Shown: positions 1 through 8,160 of the stretch, in pieces
Position numbering within the stretch: the first letter of the stretch is position 1
Layout: each line of letters opens with the position of its first letter
Assembly: GCA_937957985.1 (NCBI GenBank)
Contig: CALGOH010000057.1
Coordinates: 1-17,097 of the forward strand
From: an uncultured Verrucomicrobiae bacterium
GTDB lineage: Bacteria > Verrucomicrobiota > Verrucomicrobiia > Verrucomicrobiales > Akkermansiaceae
Length of the DNA: 17,097 bases
Direction: 5' to 3'
The notes under the pieces: generated by a model
What the model saw: the letters and a program-made list of their open reading frames with translations, nothing else
The model's database searches: none
Told to the model about the DNA's origin: nothing
Made by a program: the position numbers and the translations under genes

Positions 1-264
1 CACTGCATTGGTCCATGAGCCGGGCGCGAGAGTCTCGGATGTCTGGATGATCCAGATGACATCCCCGTTGGCGATGGCGTCGGCCCCCTTAATATAAATC
101 ATCGTTGTGCCGGAGAGGACTCCCGGCGGCTGACTGAAGGTTGTCGGGCTCAGGCCGAGGGCGTAAGCGACACCATTCGTGATCCCGTCGCGGTTGAAGT
201 CGCCCTCGAAGGGCTCGCCGTCGATGCCGTTATCGGTGGCCCATTTGCTGTACTGGTTGGCAAG

Positions 265-864
265 CCCGGGAACCGCCAAACCGATGGTCTGGGGGTCCAT
301 CATCCCGCTGGCACTTACATTATCCGTGTAGCTAAACCCGGTAACGATGTTGTTGCCGGCCAGACTCAAATCAGCAAGCGAGAAGGCAATTCCGTATAAT
401 TCTCGACTGCCTAAAGTGCTTCCTCCGGTGCGGTTCCAATCACGATCCGTTACGATCTTGTCACTGCCGTCAGTGCTAATATCTTTGATCGTCGTGGCAG
501 TGCCAACTGGGTTGCCAAGCGAATCGATGGGTTGAACCACAATACTATTCAAAAGGACTGCTGGAAAAGACGGTGGACCCTGATTGACCAAAATAAAGAA
601 CATGTCCTCATCCGTCACGACCCGGCCGAACTGGATGGTGAGTTCCGAGTTAAGCAGGCCGGCATCAAGGTCGAGTCCACCGACAGCGGACGCAGGCGTG
701 GTCGGTTCGGTCGTCCCGGCTATCCAGATATAGTCGGTACCGCCAGCGGTCGCGGAGATGGAGGTCGGTGCAATGAGGTTGCTGTAGGTCGTCGCCCCAA
801 TGGTGAACGATGAAATCGTGCCAAATAGATTGTCTGCTCCATCTCCGGTTGAGGTGATTTCGTC
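265..864 (-). repeat. Repeated ~200-codon module, copy in the oxidoreductase fusion
   Basis: This 600-bp coding unit aligns with 2768-3370 and 4225-4824 through landmarks such as EITSTGDG, NLIAPTS, FFILVNQ, VVQPIDSLG, SRELYGIAFSLADL and DPQTIGLAV. It is the same length as the copy at 4225-4824. Here it directly follows the oxidoreductase C-terminus instead of a signal peptide. Confidence 0.85.
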
Positions 865-1224
865 GATGAGGCCGCCAGTCGCGTCCAAACTATCCCCGAG
901 GATCTGTCCTGCGCCGAGGAGCAACGGACGTAGCAAGTCATAGTCCACTTCCTGTACGCTTTGATGCTTCTGGATGGCCAGTCCCGCCGCGATTGCGGAG
1001 GACTGCGAAAGCACCATAAAGCATGGCTCCATGCGCATCGAGCAGAAGGCCACATGGGATGCCGAGATGCACCAGGGCACAAGCAGGTTCTCCGCCTGGG
1101 CCACAGGAGGGATCAGGGAGCGGTAAGGGATCGGCCAAGGGGTGTGGATATTGCCTCCGGTATCTCCCTCGACTCGCACTGCTCCTCCGGAAACGAAACG
1201 CCGCATGTGATGCACATCCCCCCG

Positions 1225-1227
1225 TTA
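1225..1227 (-). other. In-frame TAA stop interrupting the oxidoreductase
   Basis: The minus-strand codon is TAA. Upstream residues end SLALAN and downstream residues in the same frame begin RGDVHHMRRFV, matching the continuous family pattern in which a Tyr, Met or similar residue precedes a D-x-H-x-x-R-x-x motif. There is no frame change across it. Confidence 0.85.
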
Positions 1228-2767
1228 GTTGGCAAGTGCCAGGCTTGCTACGACATGAGTCACGCCGGCGTACTGTGCCTGTGTGACGAGGAAGTCCGAC
1301 ACTAGTCGCCGGGATGACCGAATGTAGAGTTCGTGAGACCAGCCGCCGGTTTCGGGATACTCGCCAAGGGGAAGGCCTAGGTTCTGCATCCTGGCAACCA
1401 GGGCCGCGATGTTGTTTCGGGTCGTCTGGGGAACCGATGGGTCCGTAGCCAGGGCGGCGTAGTCGGGATCGTTCTGCAGGTACCAGAGCATGCCCAGCTG
1501 CCAGCTGACATGGCTTTGGAACATCAACTCCCGCGTCGCGTAGTCGGCATTCGCCCATGGGATCCAGGTCGCGCCGCCATCGTAACTCCAACGGTTGCCA
1601 CCGATGTGGTCCGTCGCCACGCCGCGGTTGAACAGCTCGTGGTTGTTGATGTCGTTGCCGACCTGCATGGACGTGCTGCCCCCGCTCTTGTGGTAACGGT
1701 AGAGGATCGTGAACATCGACGCGTCGTAGCCCGCAGGCTGGAAGAGCGGCTGCCGGTTGGCGGGGTTACTGTTCTCCACGGTATACATGCGGAAGTTGTA
1801 AGCCTGAATGTGATCGTCGCCCGAGCCCACGGGGCCCTCGACCTCATCGGGCATCAGGTTGAAGATCAGCCCGCTGGACGGATCTCCTTCGACGAGGTAG
1901 GGGTCGACCCCTGGTAGCGCCACCGAGGCCTTCCGCCCCGCCAGCGATTCGCCATAGACCGACTGTGCCTCCCGTCCGTAGGTATAGGAGACACCAGCGC
2001 GGGCCATCAGGTCGCCCTCGTAAGTGCAGTCGATGAACATTCTCCCGCGAAACACACTGCCGTTCTCCATGTGGAGAGCCAGGATGCGAGCTCCGTCCTT
2101 TTCCACCGAATCCAACCGCTGTTCGAAATACGTCGGTATCGGCGCGTCCCATGTCTCGCCGGGCACCGGGTCGGCCAGCAGGGATTCAAACGCTGCTTCG
2201 GCTACCGATGGCTTGAAGCCCTTGTTCCCGGTAAGGTTAAAAAACTCCCGGGTGATTCCGCCCTGCACGGAGGCATTGACCCCGTCCGTTTCGGTGAGGC
2301 CACCGGAAGTCAGCCCACCGACATGACGGCCGAAGACCACCAGTGCGACCGTATTGCCCTGCCTCACTGCCTGGACGGCGGCGGTTACGCCGCCCGAGGT
2401 GCCGCCATAGACGATGATGTCCGCCTCGACATCCACCACCGGAGCCTCCGGAGCCGGATAATAATACTTCAAGCCGGGATTGGGCGTTTCAGCCGCACCA
2501 AAAGCGCGTGCGCACAGCACCATGGTCAGAATCCATGAGCTCAGAACCTTTAGCGAACGATCATATACCGCAAATGGCATCTTCCTGTATATCAAACTTC
2601 CGGTTGAGATCCGAGTGGGATGAGATGCAAGGCTGCTCGTGGGGAGTTCACGAGAAGCCGCGCTGACTGATAGTGTCCTCCTTTTCGGTGGATCAGCGTT
2701 GAGTACGCCGACGACGCAACAGGAGCAGCATGCCTGCGCCACCCAGCAAAGCGGAGGACGGCTCAGG

Positions 2768-3370
2768 GATAGCAACCGACAAACCAATGGTCTGCGGATC
2801 GATAACCCCTTGAGTACCTCCATCCGTGTAACGAAATCCGGTGACGGTGGTGTTGCCGGCCAGACCCAGGTCCGCAAGCGAGAAGGCAACGCCATATAAT
2901 TCCCGACTGGTCAAATCGGCTGCCGCGGTGCGCTTCCAATCACGATCAATAACGATCTTGTTGTCGCCATTGTTTGCTACACTAAAATCGCCGATTGTCG
3001 TCGTACCGCCGACTGCGTTGCCAAGCGAATCAATGGGTTGAACTACAACTTGATTAATCGCGACAGCCGGGAATCCCGGAGGCCCCTGATTGACCAGGAT
3101 AAAGAACATGTCCGCATCCGTCACGACTTGGCCAAACTGGGAACTGAGGGTCGTATTGAGCAAGCCGGCATCCAGACCGAGTCCGCCGATCGCGGCTGAA
3201 ACCGTAGTCGGTTCAGTCGTTCCGTCGATCCAGATAAAGTCGCTACCGCCACTGGTCGCGGAGACGGAGGTCGGCGCGATGAGATTGCTGTAAGTCGTAG
3301 ACCCGAGGGTAACCTATGAGATCGAGCCATACTGGCCACCGGTGCCATCCCCGGTCGTGGTGATGGAATC
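2768..3370 (-). repeat. Repeated ~200-codon module, PEP-CTERM copy
   Basis: Second copy of the module; it shares SITTTGDG, NLIAPTSVSAT, QFGQVVTDAD, SRELYGVAFSLADLGLAGN and DPQTIGLSV with the other two. It is followed directly by a PEP-CTERM signal instead of the C-terminal domain, and contains the TAG at 3314-3316. Confidence 0.85.
3314..3316 (-). other. In-frame TAG stop interrupting the PEP-CTERM paralogue
   Basis: The minus-strand codon is TAG. The aligned codon of the intact paralogue is TCG (Ser), and flanking codons align without gaps (SIS-stop-VTLGSTTY against TISSLTVGSTTY). A single C-to-A change explains it. Confidence 0.88.
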
Positions 3371-3490
3371 AATCAGCACGGCCGCATGTGCCGAGGGGGT
3401 AAGGGCAAACAAGCCGGAGGCCACGACCACCGTAGCCATGGCTGAGGCAAGAGCTTGAGACGAGCGATCCTTGAAAATCAGGAGTTTCAT

Positions 3491-3852
3491 GGTGTTTGAA
3501 ATTGCGGAGGAGTTGGCGGATGACGCAAGCACCCTGAGTATCGTCGTTTTCTGAGCTGATTTCATTGTGGGGAATGGATTCATGACGGAATGCCGCTCTT
3601 GCCCTTGATTGGTGAGTTCCTGTGACCTTCCATCCGCCGGCATCCTGAGCGTCGGCGCGAGGTTGACAACCATCCATTGAACAGCTCACCAGTATCTTTT
3701 TGGTCAGGTTGCGCGCCTGCAGGATTCCCTCGAAGCCGCTCTCGTTTTCTGAGCCCTTGTGCCGGAGGGCCAGACCGATGATCACCTTGCCCGCCCATTT
3801 GGGGATGCTGACCTCGCCAGGATTCGGCGCGCAGGATGTGGCCAATGAACGA
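3491..3852 (-). promoter_or_regulatory. Intergenic leader upstream of the PEP-CTERM gene, duplicated upstream of its paralogue
   Basis: 362 bp between the stop of the intact paralogue and the start of the PEP-CTERM gene, with no recognisable gene. About 3491-3750 aligns with 4948-5205, including the blocks GGTTGACAA, ATCTTTT(T/C)GGTCAGGTTGCG and CTTGATTGGTG (plus-strand reading). Short open frames through it shift between the copies, so I read it as leader or promoter DNA. No convincing -35/-10 pair was found. Confidence 0.5.
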
Positions 3853-4947
3853 TCATGGGCCCACCTGCATCACCTTGAGTCGGGCGAACTCCCTGGTTGG
3901 CGTGCCGGGCGTGAAGGTGTAGCTGATGGTCGTGGAGGCATCACCGGCGGCCTGCGTCACTGCATTGGTCCATGAGCCGGGCGCGAGAGTCTCGGATGTC
4001 TGGATGATCCAGGTGACATCGCCGTTGGCGATGGCGTCGACCCCCTTGGTGAAGGTGATCGTGTCGCCGGAGAGGACTCCCGCCGGTTGACCGAAGGCTG
4101 TCGGGCTCAGGCCGAGGCCGTAGGCGACGCCGTTGGTGATCCCGTCGCTGTTGAAGTCTTCCTCGAAGGGCTCGCCGTCGATGCCGTTGCCGGTGGCCCA
4201 TGTGCTGTAGTCGTCGTTGACAAGCCCGGATACCGCGAGACCGATGGTCTGCGGATCGATCATCCCGCTGGCACCTCCATCCACGTACTTAAACCCGGTA
4301 ACGGTGGTGTTGCCGGCCAGGCCCAGATCAGCAAGCGAGAAGGCAATTCCGTATAACTCCCGACTGGTCAGAGTGCTTCCGCCGGTGCGGTTCCAATTAC
4401 GATCGATAACGATCTTTTCAGAGCCGTCCGACGTCCAAATATTGCCGATGCTCAACGTGCCGCCAACTGAGTCGCCAAGCGAATCGATGGCTTGAACCGT
4501 AATTTGATTAAGAAGGGGGTTGGGAAAACTAGGAACATCCTGATTGACCAGGATAAAGAACCTATCCGCATCCGTCACGACCTGGCCGAACTGGGTGGTG
4601 AGTGCCGTGTTGAGTAGGCCGGCATCCAGGCCGAGTCCGCCGACCGCGGCTGCAACCGTGGTCGGTTCGGTCGTCCCGTCGATCCAGATAAAGTCGGCAC
4701 CGCCAGCGGTCGCTGAGACTGAGGTCGGTGCAATGAGGTTGCCGTAAGTCGTCGACCCGACGGTAAGCGATGAAATCGTGCCATATTGATCGTCTGTCCC
4801 GTCCCCGGTTGAGGTGATTGAATCAATGACCGCCACGTCCGCATGTGCCGACGGGGTCAGGGCAAACAAGGCGGAGGCCGCGACCGCCGCAGCCATGGTG
4901 GAGGCGAGAGCTTGAAGCGAGTGATGCTTGGGGAGCCGGGGTTTCAT
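3853..4947 (-). CDS. Secreted protein of unknown function: repeated module plus Verrucomicrobia-type C-terminal domain
   Basis: I chose ATG 4947 (364 aa) because it opens a normal signal peptide: basic start MKPRLPKHH, hydrophobic 17-30, cleavage after TPSAHA near residue 36. The open frame runs upstream to 5523, but residues before this start are low in recognisable features and that DNA resembles the non-coding leader of the next gene. A second in-frame ATG at 5022 (MKSAQKTT) is conserved in the paralogue and is a real alternative. Residues 41-241 are the module shared by three neighbours, apparently beta-rich; I do not recognise the family. Residues 242-364 form a C-terminal domain with DFNSDGITNGVAYGLG, resembling dockerin or thrombospondin-3 calcium loops, and a beta-rich end (SETLAPGSW, FARLKV) seen on many secreted Verrucomicrobia proteins. 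This is the only intact member of the set. Confidence 0.8.
   Translation of the reverse strand: MKPRLPKHHSLQALASTMAAAVAASALFALTPSAHADVAVIDSITSTGDGTDDQYGTISSLTVGSTTYGNLIAPTSVSATAGGADFIWIDGTTEPTTVAAAVGGLGLDAGLLNTALTTQFGQVVTDADRFFILVNQDVPSFPNPLLNQITVQAIDSLGDSVGGTLSIGNIWTSDGSEKIVIDRNWNRTGGSTLTSRELYGIAFSLADLGLAGNTTVTGFKYVDGGASGMIDPQTIGLAVSGLVNDDYSTWATGNGIDGEPFEEDFNSDGITNGVAYGLGLSPTAFGQPAGVLSGDTITFTKGVDAIANGDVTWIIQTSETLAPGSWTNAVTQAAGDASTTISYTFTPGTPTREFARLKVMQVGP
4225..4824 (-). repeat. Repeated ~200-codon module, intact copy
   Basis: Third copy of the module, uninterrupted, between a signal peptide and the C-terminal domain. It is closest to the PEP-CTERM copy at its N-terminal side, while the sequence after it is closest to the oxidoreductase fusion. 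Confidence 0.85.
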
Positions 4948-5205
4948 GGTGCAGGAAATTGCGGAGGTGCTGGCGGACGACGCAAGCACCCTGAGTAGTG
5001 TCGTTTTCTGAGCTGATTTCATCGTGAGGAATGGACTTGTGACGGAATGCCGTCCTTGACCTTGATTGGTGGGTTCATGCGGCCTTACACCCCTCGCATC
5101 CTGAGAGTCGGCGCGAGGTTGACAATGATCGATTGGACAACTTCCCCGTATCTTTTCGGTCAGGTTGCGCACCTGTAGGAGTCCGTTGAAGCGGTTCTCT
5201 TTCTC
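4948..5205 (-). promoter_or_regulatory. Leader copy upstream of the intact secreted protein
   Basis: Second copy of the ~260-bp leader found at 3491-3750, so the duplication included upstream DNA as well as coding sequence. It holds the in-frame alternative start at 5022. No clear Shine-Dalgarno or sigma-70 promoter can be read; the conserved block around GTTGACAA (5115-5125) is imperfectly symmetric and could be a protein-binding site. Confidence 0.45.
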
Positions 5206-5785
5206 CGCCCTCCCGTCAGGGCGTCCCGATCGGGCCTTGCCGCTTCGGTGCCCATGATTCCCAACAGGGCAACCAGAGTGCCCACCAATCCGAGTCGTTT
5301 CTTCCAATTCCGGCGCGGACACCTCCACAACCCGAGAAGCATTGAGATCGCTGACAGTCCGCGTCTCATTGAAACAAGCCATTGGGGAATGATGCTGATA
5401 GACCACGACGGCCCTACCCAAAAAGAGGGGAGCCGCCGAGGGTGCCCCCGGAAAGTGACGTGTTGGCCTCCACTCAACGCTGCTTGATCGCAGCGCATGC
5501 CATCTGCTGGGAGCAGTTCCCATGTCCCTATTCTAGGAAGGCCACTGCGGCCTTGATTCGCCCACTCGATCTGGCAGAGCTGACTTGGATGTGAATCTCT
5601 CAAATTCGAAAGCGACGGACCCGAACACCCTGCCATTCCGCGACAGATCTGAAACGGCATTCCGGACGGAATTCAGACAATCTCACGTCAAACGGTGGGC
5701 CACTGAGCGTCACCTCCAAATCTACGACCCGCAAGAATCCCCTGAACACGAAGAAAGACGCACAAAGTCCCATCAAGGGACCGGA

Positions 5786-5804
5786 TGGCGGAGAGGGTGG
5801 GATT
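5786..5804 (-). repeat. 19-bp copy of the tRNA-Ser 3' end (att-like or tRNA remnant)
   Basis: TGGCGGAGAGGGTGGGATT is identical to 5980-5998, the CCA end, discriminator, acceptor strand and half of the T-arm of the intact tRNA-Ser, in the same orientation and 194 bp away. Identity stops abruptly in the T-loop, and the rest of a tRNA is absent. This fits an attachment-site remnant of an element that integrated in the tRNA, or the tail of a lost tandem tRNA copy. No integrase gene lies between. Confidence 0.6.
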
Positions 5805-5942
5805 GCCCTCGTCACTGCGCTCCTCACGCCAAACAAGACACGCTCGCTGCGCTCGCGGAACGACGTCACCGAGAAGCTCGGCTTCCTGCTTTCAAACCCA
5901 ACCCTCCGCTGCGCTACGGGTGAGACTGCCTCCCGCCCGAAA

Positions 5943-6071
<129 letters not shown>

Positions 6072-6095
6072 GTTGTCCCGCGGAACGGGGCGCGG

Positions 6096-6123
6096 GTTTT
6101 AGCAGCATGCGGCCCCTTGTAAA
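6096..6123 (-). promoter_or_regulatory. Candidate sigma-70 promoter for tRNA-Ser
   Basis: On the minus strand, TTTACA (6123-6118) and TAAAAC (6101-6096) are separated by 16 bp, and the -10 ends 24 bp before the tRNA 5' end. The -35 is a good match and the -10 moderate. The region also separates the tRNA from the divergent acetyltransferase gene. Confidence 0.5.
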
Positions 6124-6165
6124 GCCCCCGATTTCCGCCACAGTGGCGAAGTCCGCCTCCCGCCG

Positions 6166-6645
6166 ATGACGGCCCACCTCCGACCGGGCATCCTCGAGAT
6201 CGCACACGGCAGCGCCCCCTACGACGAGGTGCTCGAAGCCCGCGACCGCATCCTCCGCCGGCCTCTCGGGCTGCGGCTGTCGGACGACGACACCCGCGGC
6301 GAGGCCTTACAGCGTCATTTCATCCTCACGGACAACGGTCGGATGATCGGCGGAGTGATCGCCAAGGCCGAAGCCCGCCGTAGCGCACGGCTGCGCCAGA
6401 TGTGGATCGAGCCCGCACACCATGGAAAGGGGCTCGGACGAAGCCTGCTCGACGGGGTCCTCGCGATCCTCGAAGCCGAAGGGATCGAAGGCATCGTGCT
6501 CCACGCCCGCGAGACCGTGGTCGGGTTTTACGAAAGCGCCGGTTTCCACACGGAGGGCGCCGCCTTCACCGAGGTGGGCATCCCCCATCGGCGGATGGTG
6601 CGGTCGCTCAGTCCGGGAAAACAATCGCCCGGTTGCCGTCGATGA
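6166..6645 (+). CDS. GNAT family N-acetyltransferase
   Basis: A 159-residue protein of usual GNAT size that should transfer an acetyl group from acetyl-CoA to an amine; the substrate cannot be told. Residues 76-95 (LRQMWIEPAHHGKGLGRSLL) are the beta4/acetyl-CoA P-loop segment with GKGLG, although the usual Gln/Arg that opens the loop is replaced. Residues 119-128 (VGFYESAGF) form the standard C-terminal motif B, and the end VGIPHRRM resembles ElaA-like members. ATG 6166 fits the family start; no strong ribosome-binding site precedes it. It is divergent from tRNA-Ser, and its 3' end overlaps purU tail to tail by 38 bp. Confidence 0.85.
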   Translation: MTAHLRPGILEIAHGSAPYDEVLEARDRILRRPLGLRLSDDDTRGEALQRHFILTDNGRMIGGVIAKAEARRSARLRQMWIEPAHHGKGLGRSLLDGVLAILEAEGIEGIVLHARETVVGFYESAGFHTEGAAFTEVGIPHRRMVRSLSPGKQSPGCRR

Positions 6646-7480
6646 TCGTCCGGTCGTTGACGTGGTAGCGGATGCCGCGGGCGAGCGCCGCCCGTTCGCA
6701 GTCGCGGCCGAGGCGCACGAGGTCCTGTGGAGAATGGAAGTGCTGCACCCGCTCGACCTGCTGCTCGACGATCGGTCCGGCGTCGAGGTCGGAGGTGACG
6801 TAGTGGCAGGTCGCGCCGATCAGTTTCACACCACGCTCGTAGGCCTGGCGGTAGGGATTGGCCCCGATGAAGGCCGGCAGGAAGCTGTGGTGGATGTTGA
6901 GGATGCGCCCGTCGTAGTCCCGGCAGAACGCCTCGGGCAGGATCTGCATGAAGCGCGCCAGCACGACCAGTTCGACCTCGTCGTCCTTGAGGATGCCCTG
7001 GATGCGTTCGAAGCCCGCCGCCTTCGCGTCGCCACCCATCTCGACCAGGTGGAAGGGCAGCCCGGCCTGCTCCGCGATCGGCCGGCAGGTGTCCCGGTTG
7101 CCGATCACGGAAGTGATTTCCACCGGCATCTCGCCGAGTTCCGCCCGCCACAGGATTTCGCGCAGGCAGTGGTCGGTCTTGGTCACGAGCACCGCCGTGC
7201 GCATGCGGTACGGCAGGCGCCGGAAGTGCCACCGGGCCCCGAGCGCCCGACCGAGCGTGCCGAAGCCGTCGATGAAATCCTCGACCTCGACCTCGAGCCC
7301 GCCGGTTTCGATCTCCAGCCGGGCGAAGAAGCGCGAACTCAGCTTGTCGGTGAACTGGGCGAACTCGACGAGGTTCCCCGAGTAGCTCGCGGCGTAGTTC
7401 GAAATCTTCGCGACGATGCCGGGCTGGTCGGGACAGCTCAGCTTGAGGATGAGTCCGGGACGGGCCATGGCGGCCGGCAT
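6608..7480 (-). CDS. purU: Formyltetrahydrofolate deformylase
   Basis: A 290-residue cytoplasmic enzyme that hydrolyses 10-formyltetrahydrofolate to formate and tetrahydrofolate, balancing one-carbon pools and supplying formate for PurT-type purine synthesis. Residues 8-80 are an N-terminal ACT domain (LKLSCPDQPGIVAKISNY). Residues 93-280 are the formyltransferase fold: LARFMQILP at 174-182, ILNIHHSFLPAF at 193-204 with catalytic Asn195 and His197, and HYVTSDLDAGPI at 226-237 with the catalytic Asp. The family-typical hinge KTDHCLREIL is at 101-110. Start may be Met1 or Met5 (7468). The length matches PurU. It lies 29 bp downstream of the membrane-protein gene on the same strand and is probably co-transcribed with it. 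Confidence 0.96.
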   Translation of the reverse strand: MPAAMARPGLILKLSCPDQPGIVAKISNYAASYSGNLVEFAQFTDKLSSRFFARLEIETGGLEVEVEDFIDGFGTLGRALGARWHFRRLPYRMRTAVLVTKTDHCLREILWRAELGEMPVEITSVIGNRDTCRPIAEQAGLPFHLVEMGGDAKAAGFERIQGILKDDEVELVVLARFMQILPEAFCRDYDGRILNIHHSFLPAFIGANPYRQAYERGVKLIGATCHYVTSDLDAGPIVEQQVERVQHFHSPQDLVRLGRDCERAALARGIRYHVNDRTIIDGNRAIVFPD

Positions 7481-7509
7481 TCAGCCCGACCACGGCCGGG
7501 ATGCCAAGC

Positions 7510-8031
7510 TCAGGGCATGGCAGCGTCGGTGGCGGCGAATGATGGCACCGCCTCCTCGGGCGCGGGCTGTTGGGCCGCACCCGGCACCACGGTTGCCGGC
7601 GGTTCCGGCGCCGTGGGCGCGCGCAGCGCGAACAAGCCGCTGCCGGCGAGCAGACCGATCATCAGCATCGCGGCGGACAACAACCACGGGCGGGAAGCCC
7701 GCGCAGGCTCCACCTCGCCGCGCCCGCGAGGATGCGGAGCCGCCGCGCGCCGGACCGGAGCAGGCTCTTCCGCGGCCCCGAAGGCTTTCGCCGGCGCCTC
7801 GTCGTGGATTTCCTCCGCGGCAAGCGACACGAAGGGCGAATCCTCGACGCGCCCGGCGAAACCACCATCGGCCCCATGATAGCAGGTCCTCTGGCGGCCG
7901 ACCGCCAGCGGACCGACCAACAGATGACGCACCGCGGCATCGTTGACGAAGCCGACACTACCCCGCGACGTGCGGCGCTCCGACTCGTCGGAGGACACCG
8001 GCAACGGATGGAGATTGTCGGGGAGAATCAT
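7510..8031 (-). CDS. Hypothetical single-pass membrane protein
   Basis: 173 residues with no family I recognise. The first ~115 residues are polar and probably cytoplasmic, with Glu/Ala-rich and Pro/Arg-rich parts. One transmembrane segment lies at 116-136 (WLLSAAMLMIGLLAGSGLFAL) and is followed by a Pro/Ala-rich tail of about 37 residues that would be outside. ATG 8031 is preceded by AGAAGG two bases before the start, which supports it, and by a candidate promoter. The gene is just upstream of purU in the same direction, so they probably form an operon. Codon use fits the neighbours. Arrangement suggests an accessory or anchoring role but nothing shows it. Confidence 0.65.
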   Translation of the reverse strand: MILPDNLHPLPVSSDESERRTSRGSVGFVNDAAVRHLLVGPLAVGRQRTCYHGADGGFAGRVEDSPFVSLAAEEIHDEAPAKAFGAAEEPAPVRRAAAPHPRGRGEVEPARASRPWLLSAAMLMIGLLAGSGLFALRAPTAPEPPATVVPGAAQQPAPEEAVPSFAATDAAMP

Positions 8032-8050
8032 CGCCTTCTGATTTGTCCGA

Positions 8051-8080
8051 GTGATATCGCCAAAGTTACGCTGGGGTCAA
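8051..8080 (-). promoter_or_regulatory. Candidate promoter for the membrane protein-purU pair
   Basis: On the minus strand, TTGACC (8080-8075) and TATCAC (8056-8051) are 18 bp apart, about 20 bp upstream of ATG 8031. The surrounding 8040-8105 is AT-rich relative to the window and is shared with the divergent ACT-protein gene, which may have its own promoter here. Confidence 0.45.
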
Positions 8081-8160
8081 TCATCAATTTATCTTAAATA
8101 TTGGCCGAATCGCCGGAATCTCCGAGAAAAGACCTGACGCCGCGCCGGCTGCGATGCTTG

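Larger units (their letters stand above)
1..2580 (-). pseudogene. Secreted FAD-dependent oxidoreductase fused to a repeated module, split by in-frame TAA; 3' end outside the window
   Basis: ATG at 2580 gives a signal peptide (hydrophobic residues 12-28, likely cleavage after AFGA), then an FAD-binding Rossmann start at 54-68 (IIVYGGTSGG) and GGLTSGG at 88-94, typical of the FAD_oxidored family (PF12831). Residue 451 is followed by TAA at 1225-1227. The same frame continues open for 408 codons to the window edge and carries the missing family C-terminus (PYRSLIP, ENLLVPWCISASH, SMRMEPCFMVL, then a VQEVDYDLLR-like helix). The stop therefore interrupts one protein; it is not a gene end. After the oxidoreductase ends (about base 890), the frame enters a ~200-residue module shared with the next two genes, then a C-terminal domain with a DFNRDGITNG calcium-loop-like motif. 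It acts outside the cytoplasm if made; substrate unknown. The stop could be decay, sequence error or readthrough. Confidence 0.85.
2693..3490 (-). pseudogene. PEP-CTERM protein with repeated module, interrupted by in-frame TAG
   Basis: The reading frame from ATG 3490 to TGA 2693 spans 265 sense or interrupted codons. It starts with a signal peptide of about 36 residues ending SAHA, continues with the ~200-residue module of its neighbours, and ends in a PEP-CTERM sorting signal: IPEPSS, a hydrophobic stretch and RRRR. TAG at 3314-3316 stands where the intact paralogue at 3853-4947 has a serine (TCG), and the frame is otherwise open on both sides, so it looks like a single-base nonsense change. 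PEP-CTERM proteins are normally exported, then processed and anchored by an exosortase; none is encoded here. An in-frame ATG at 3565 would add 25 residues before the signal peptide and is also present in the paralogue. No clear Shine-Dalgarno site. Function of the module unknown. Confidence 0.82.

Noticed and set aside
3853..5523. A 556-residue version of the intact secreted protein starting at 5523
   Set aside because: The added N-terminus precedes a clear signal peptide, has no recognisable domain, and its DNA corresponds to the non-coding leader of the paralogue.
5160..5660. Minus-strand open frame with a hydrophobic segment near 5250-5310
   Set aside because: No known domain, no convincing start site, and its 3' part falls in the duplicated leader where the frame is not kept.
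6422..7879. Plus-strand open frame of 485 codons across purU
   Set aside because: It runs antisense to purU and the membrane-protein gene, with low-complexity sequence and no domain.
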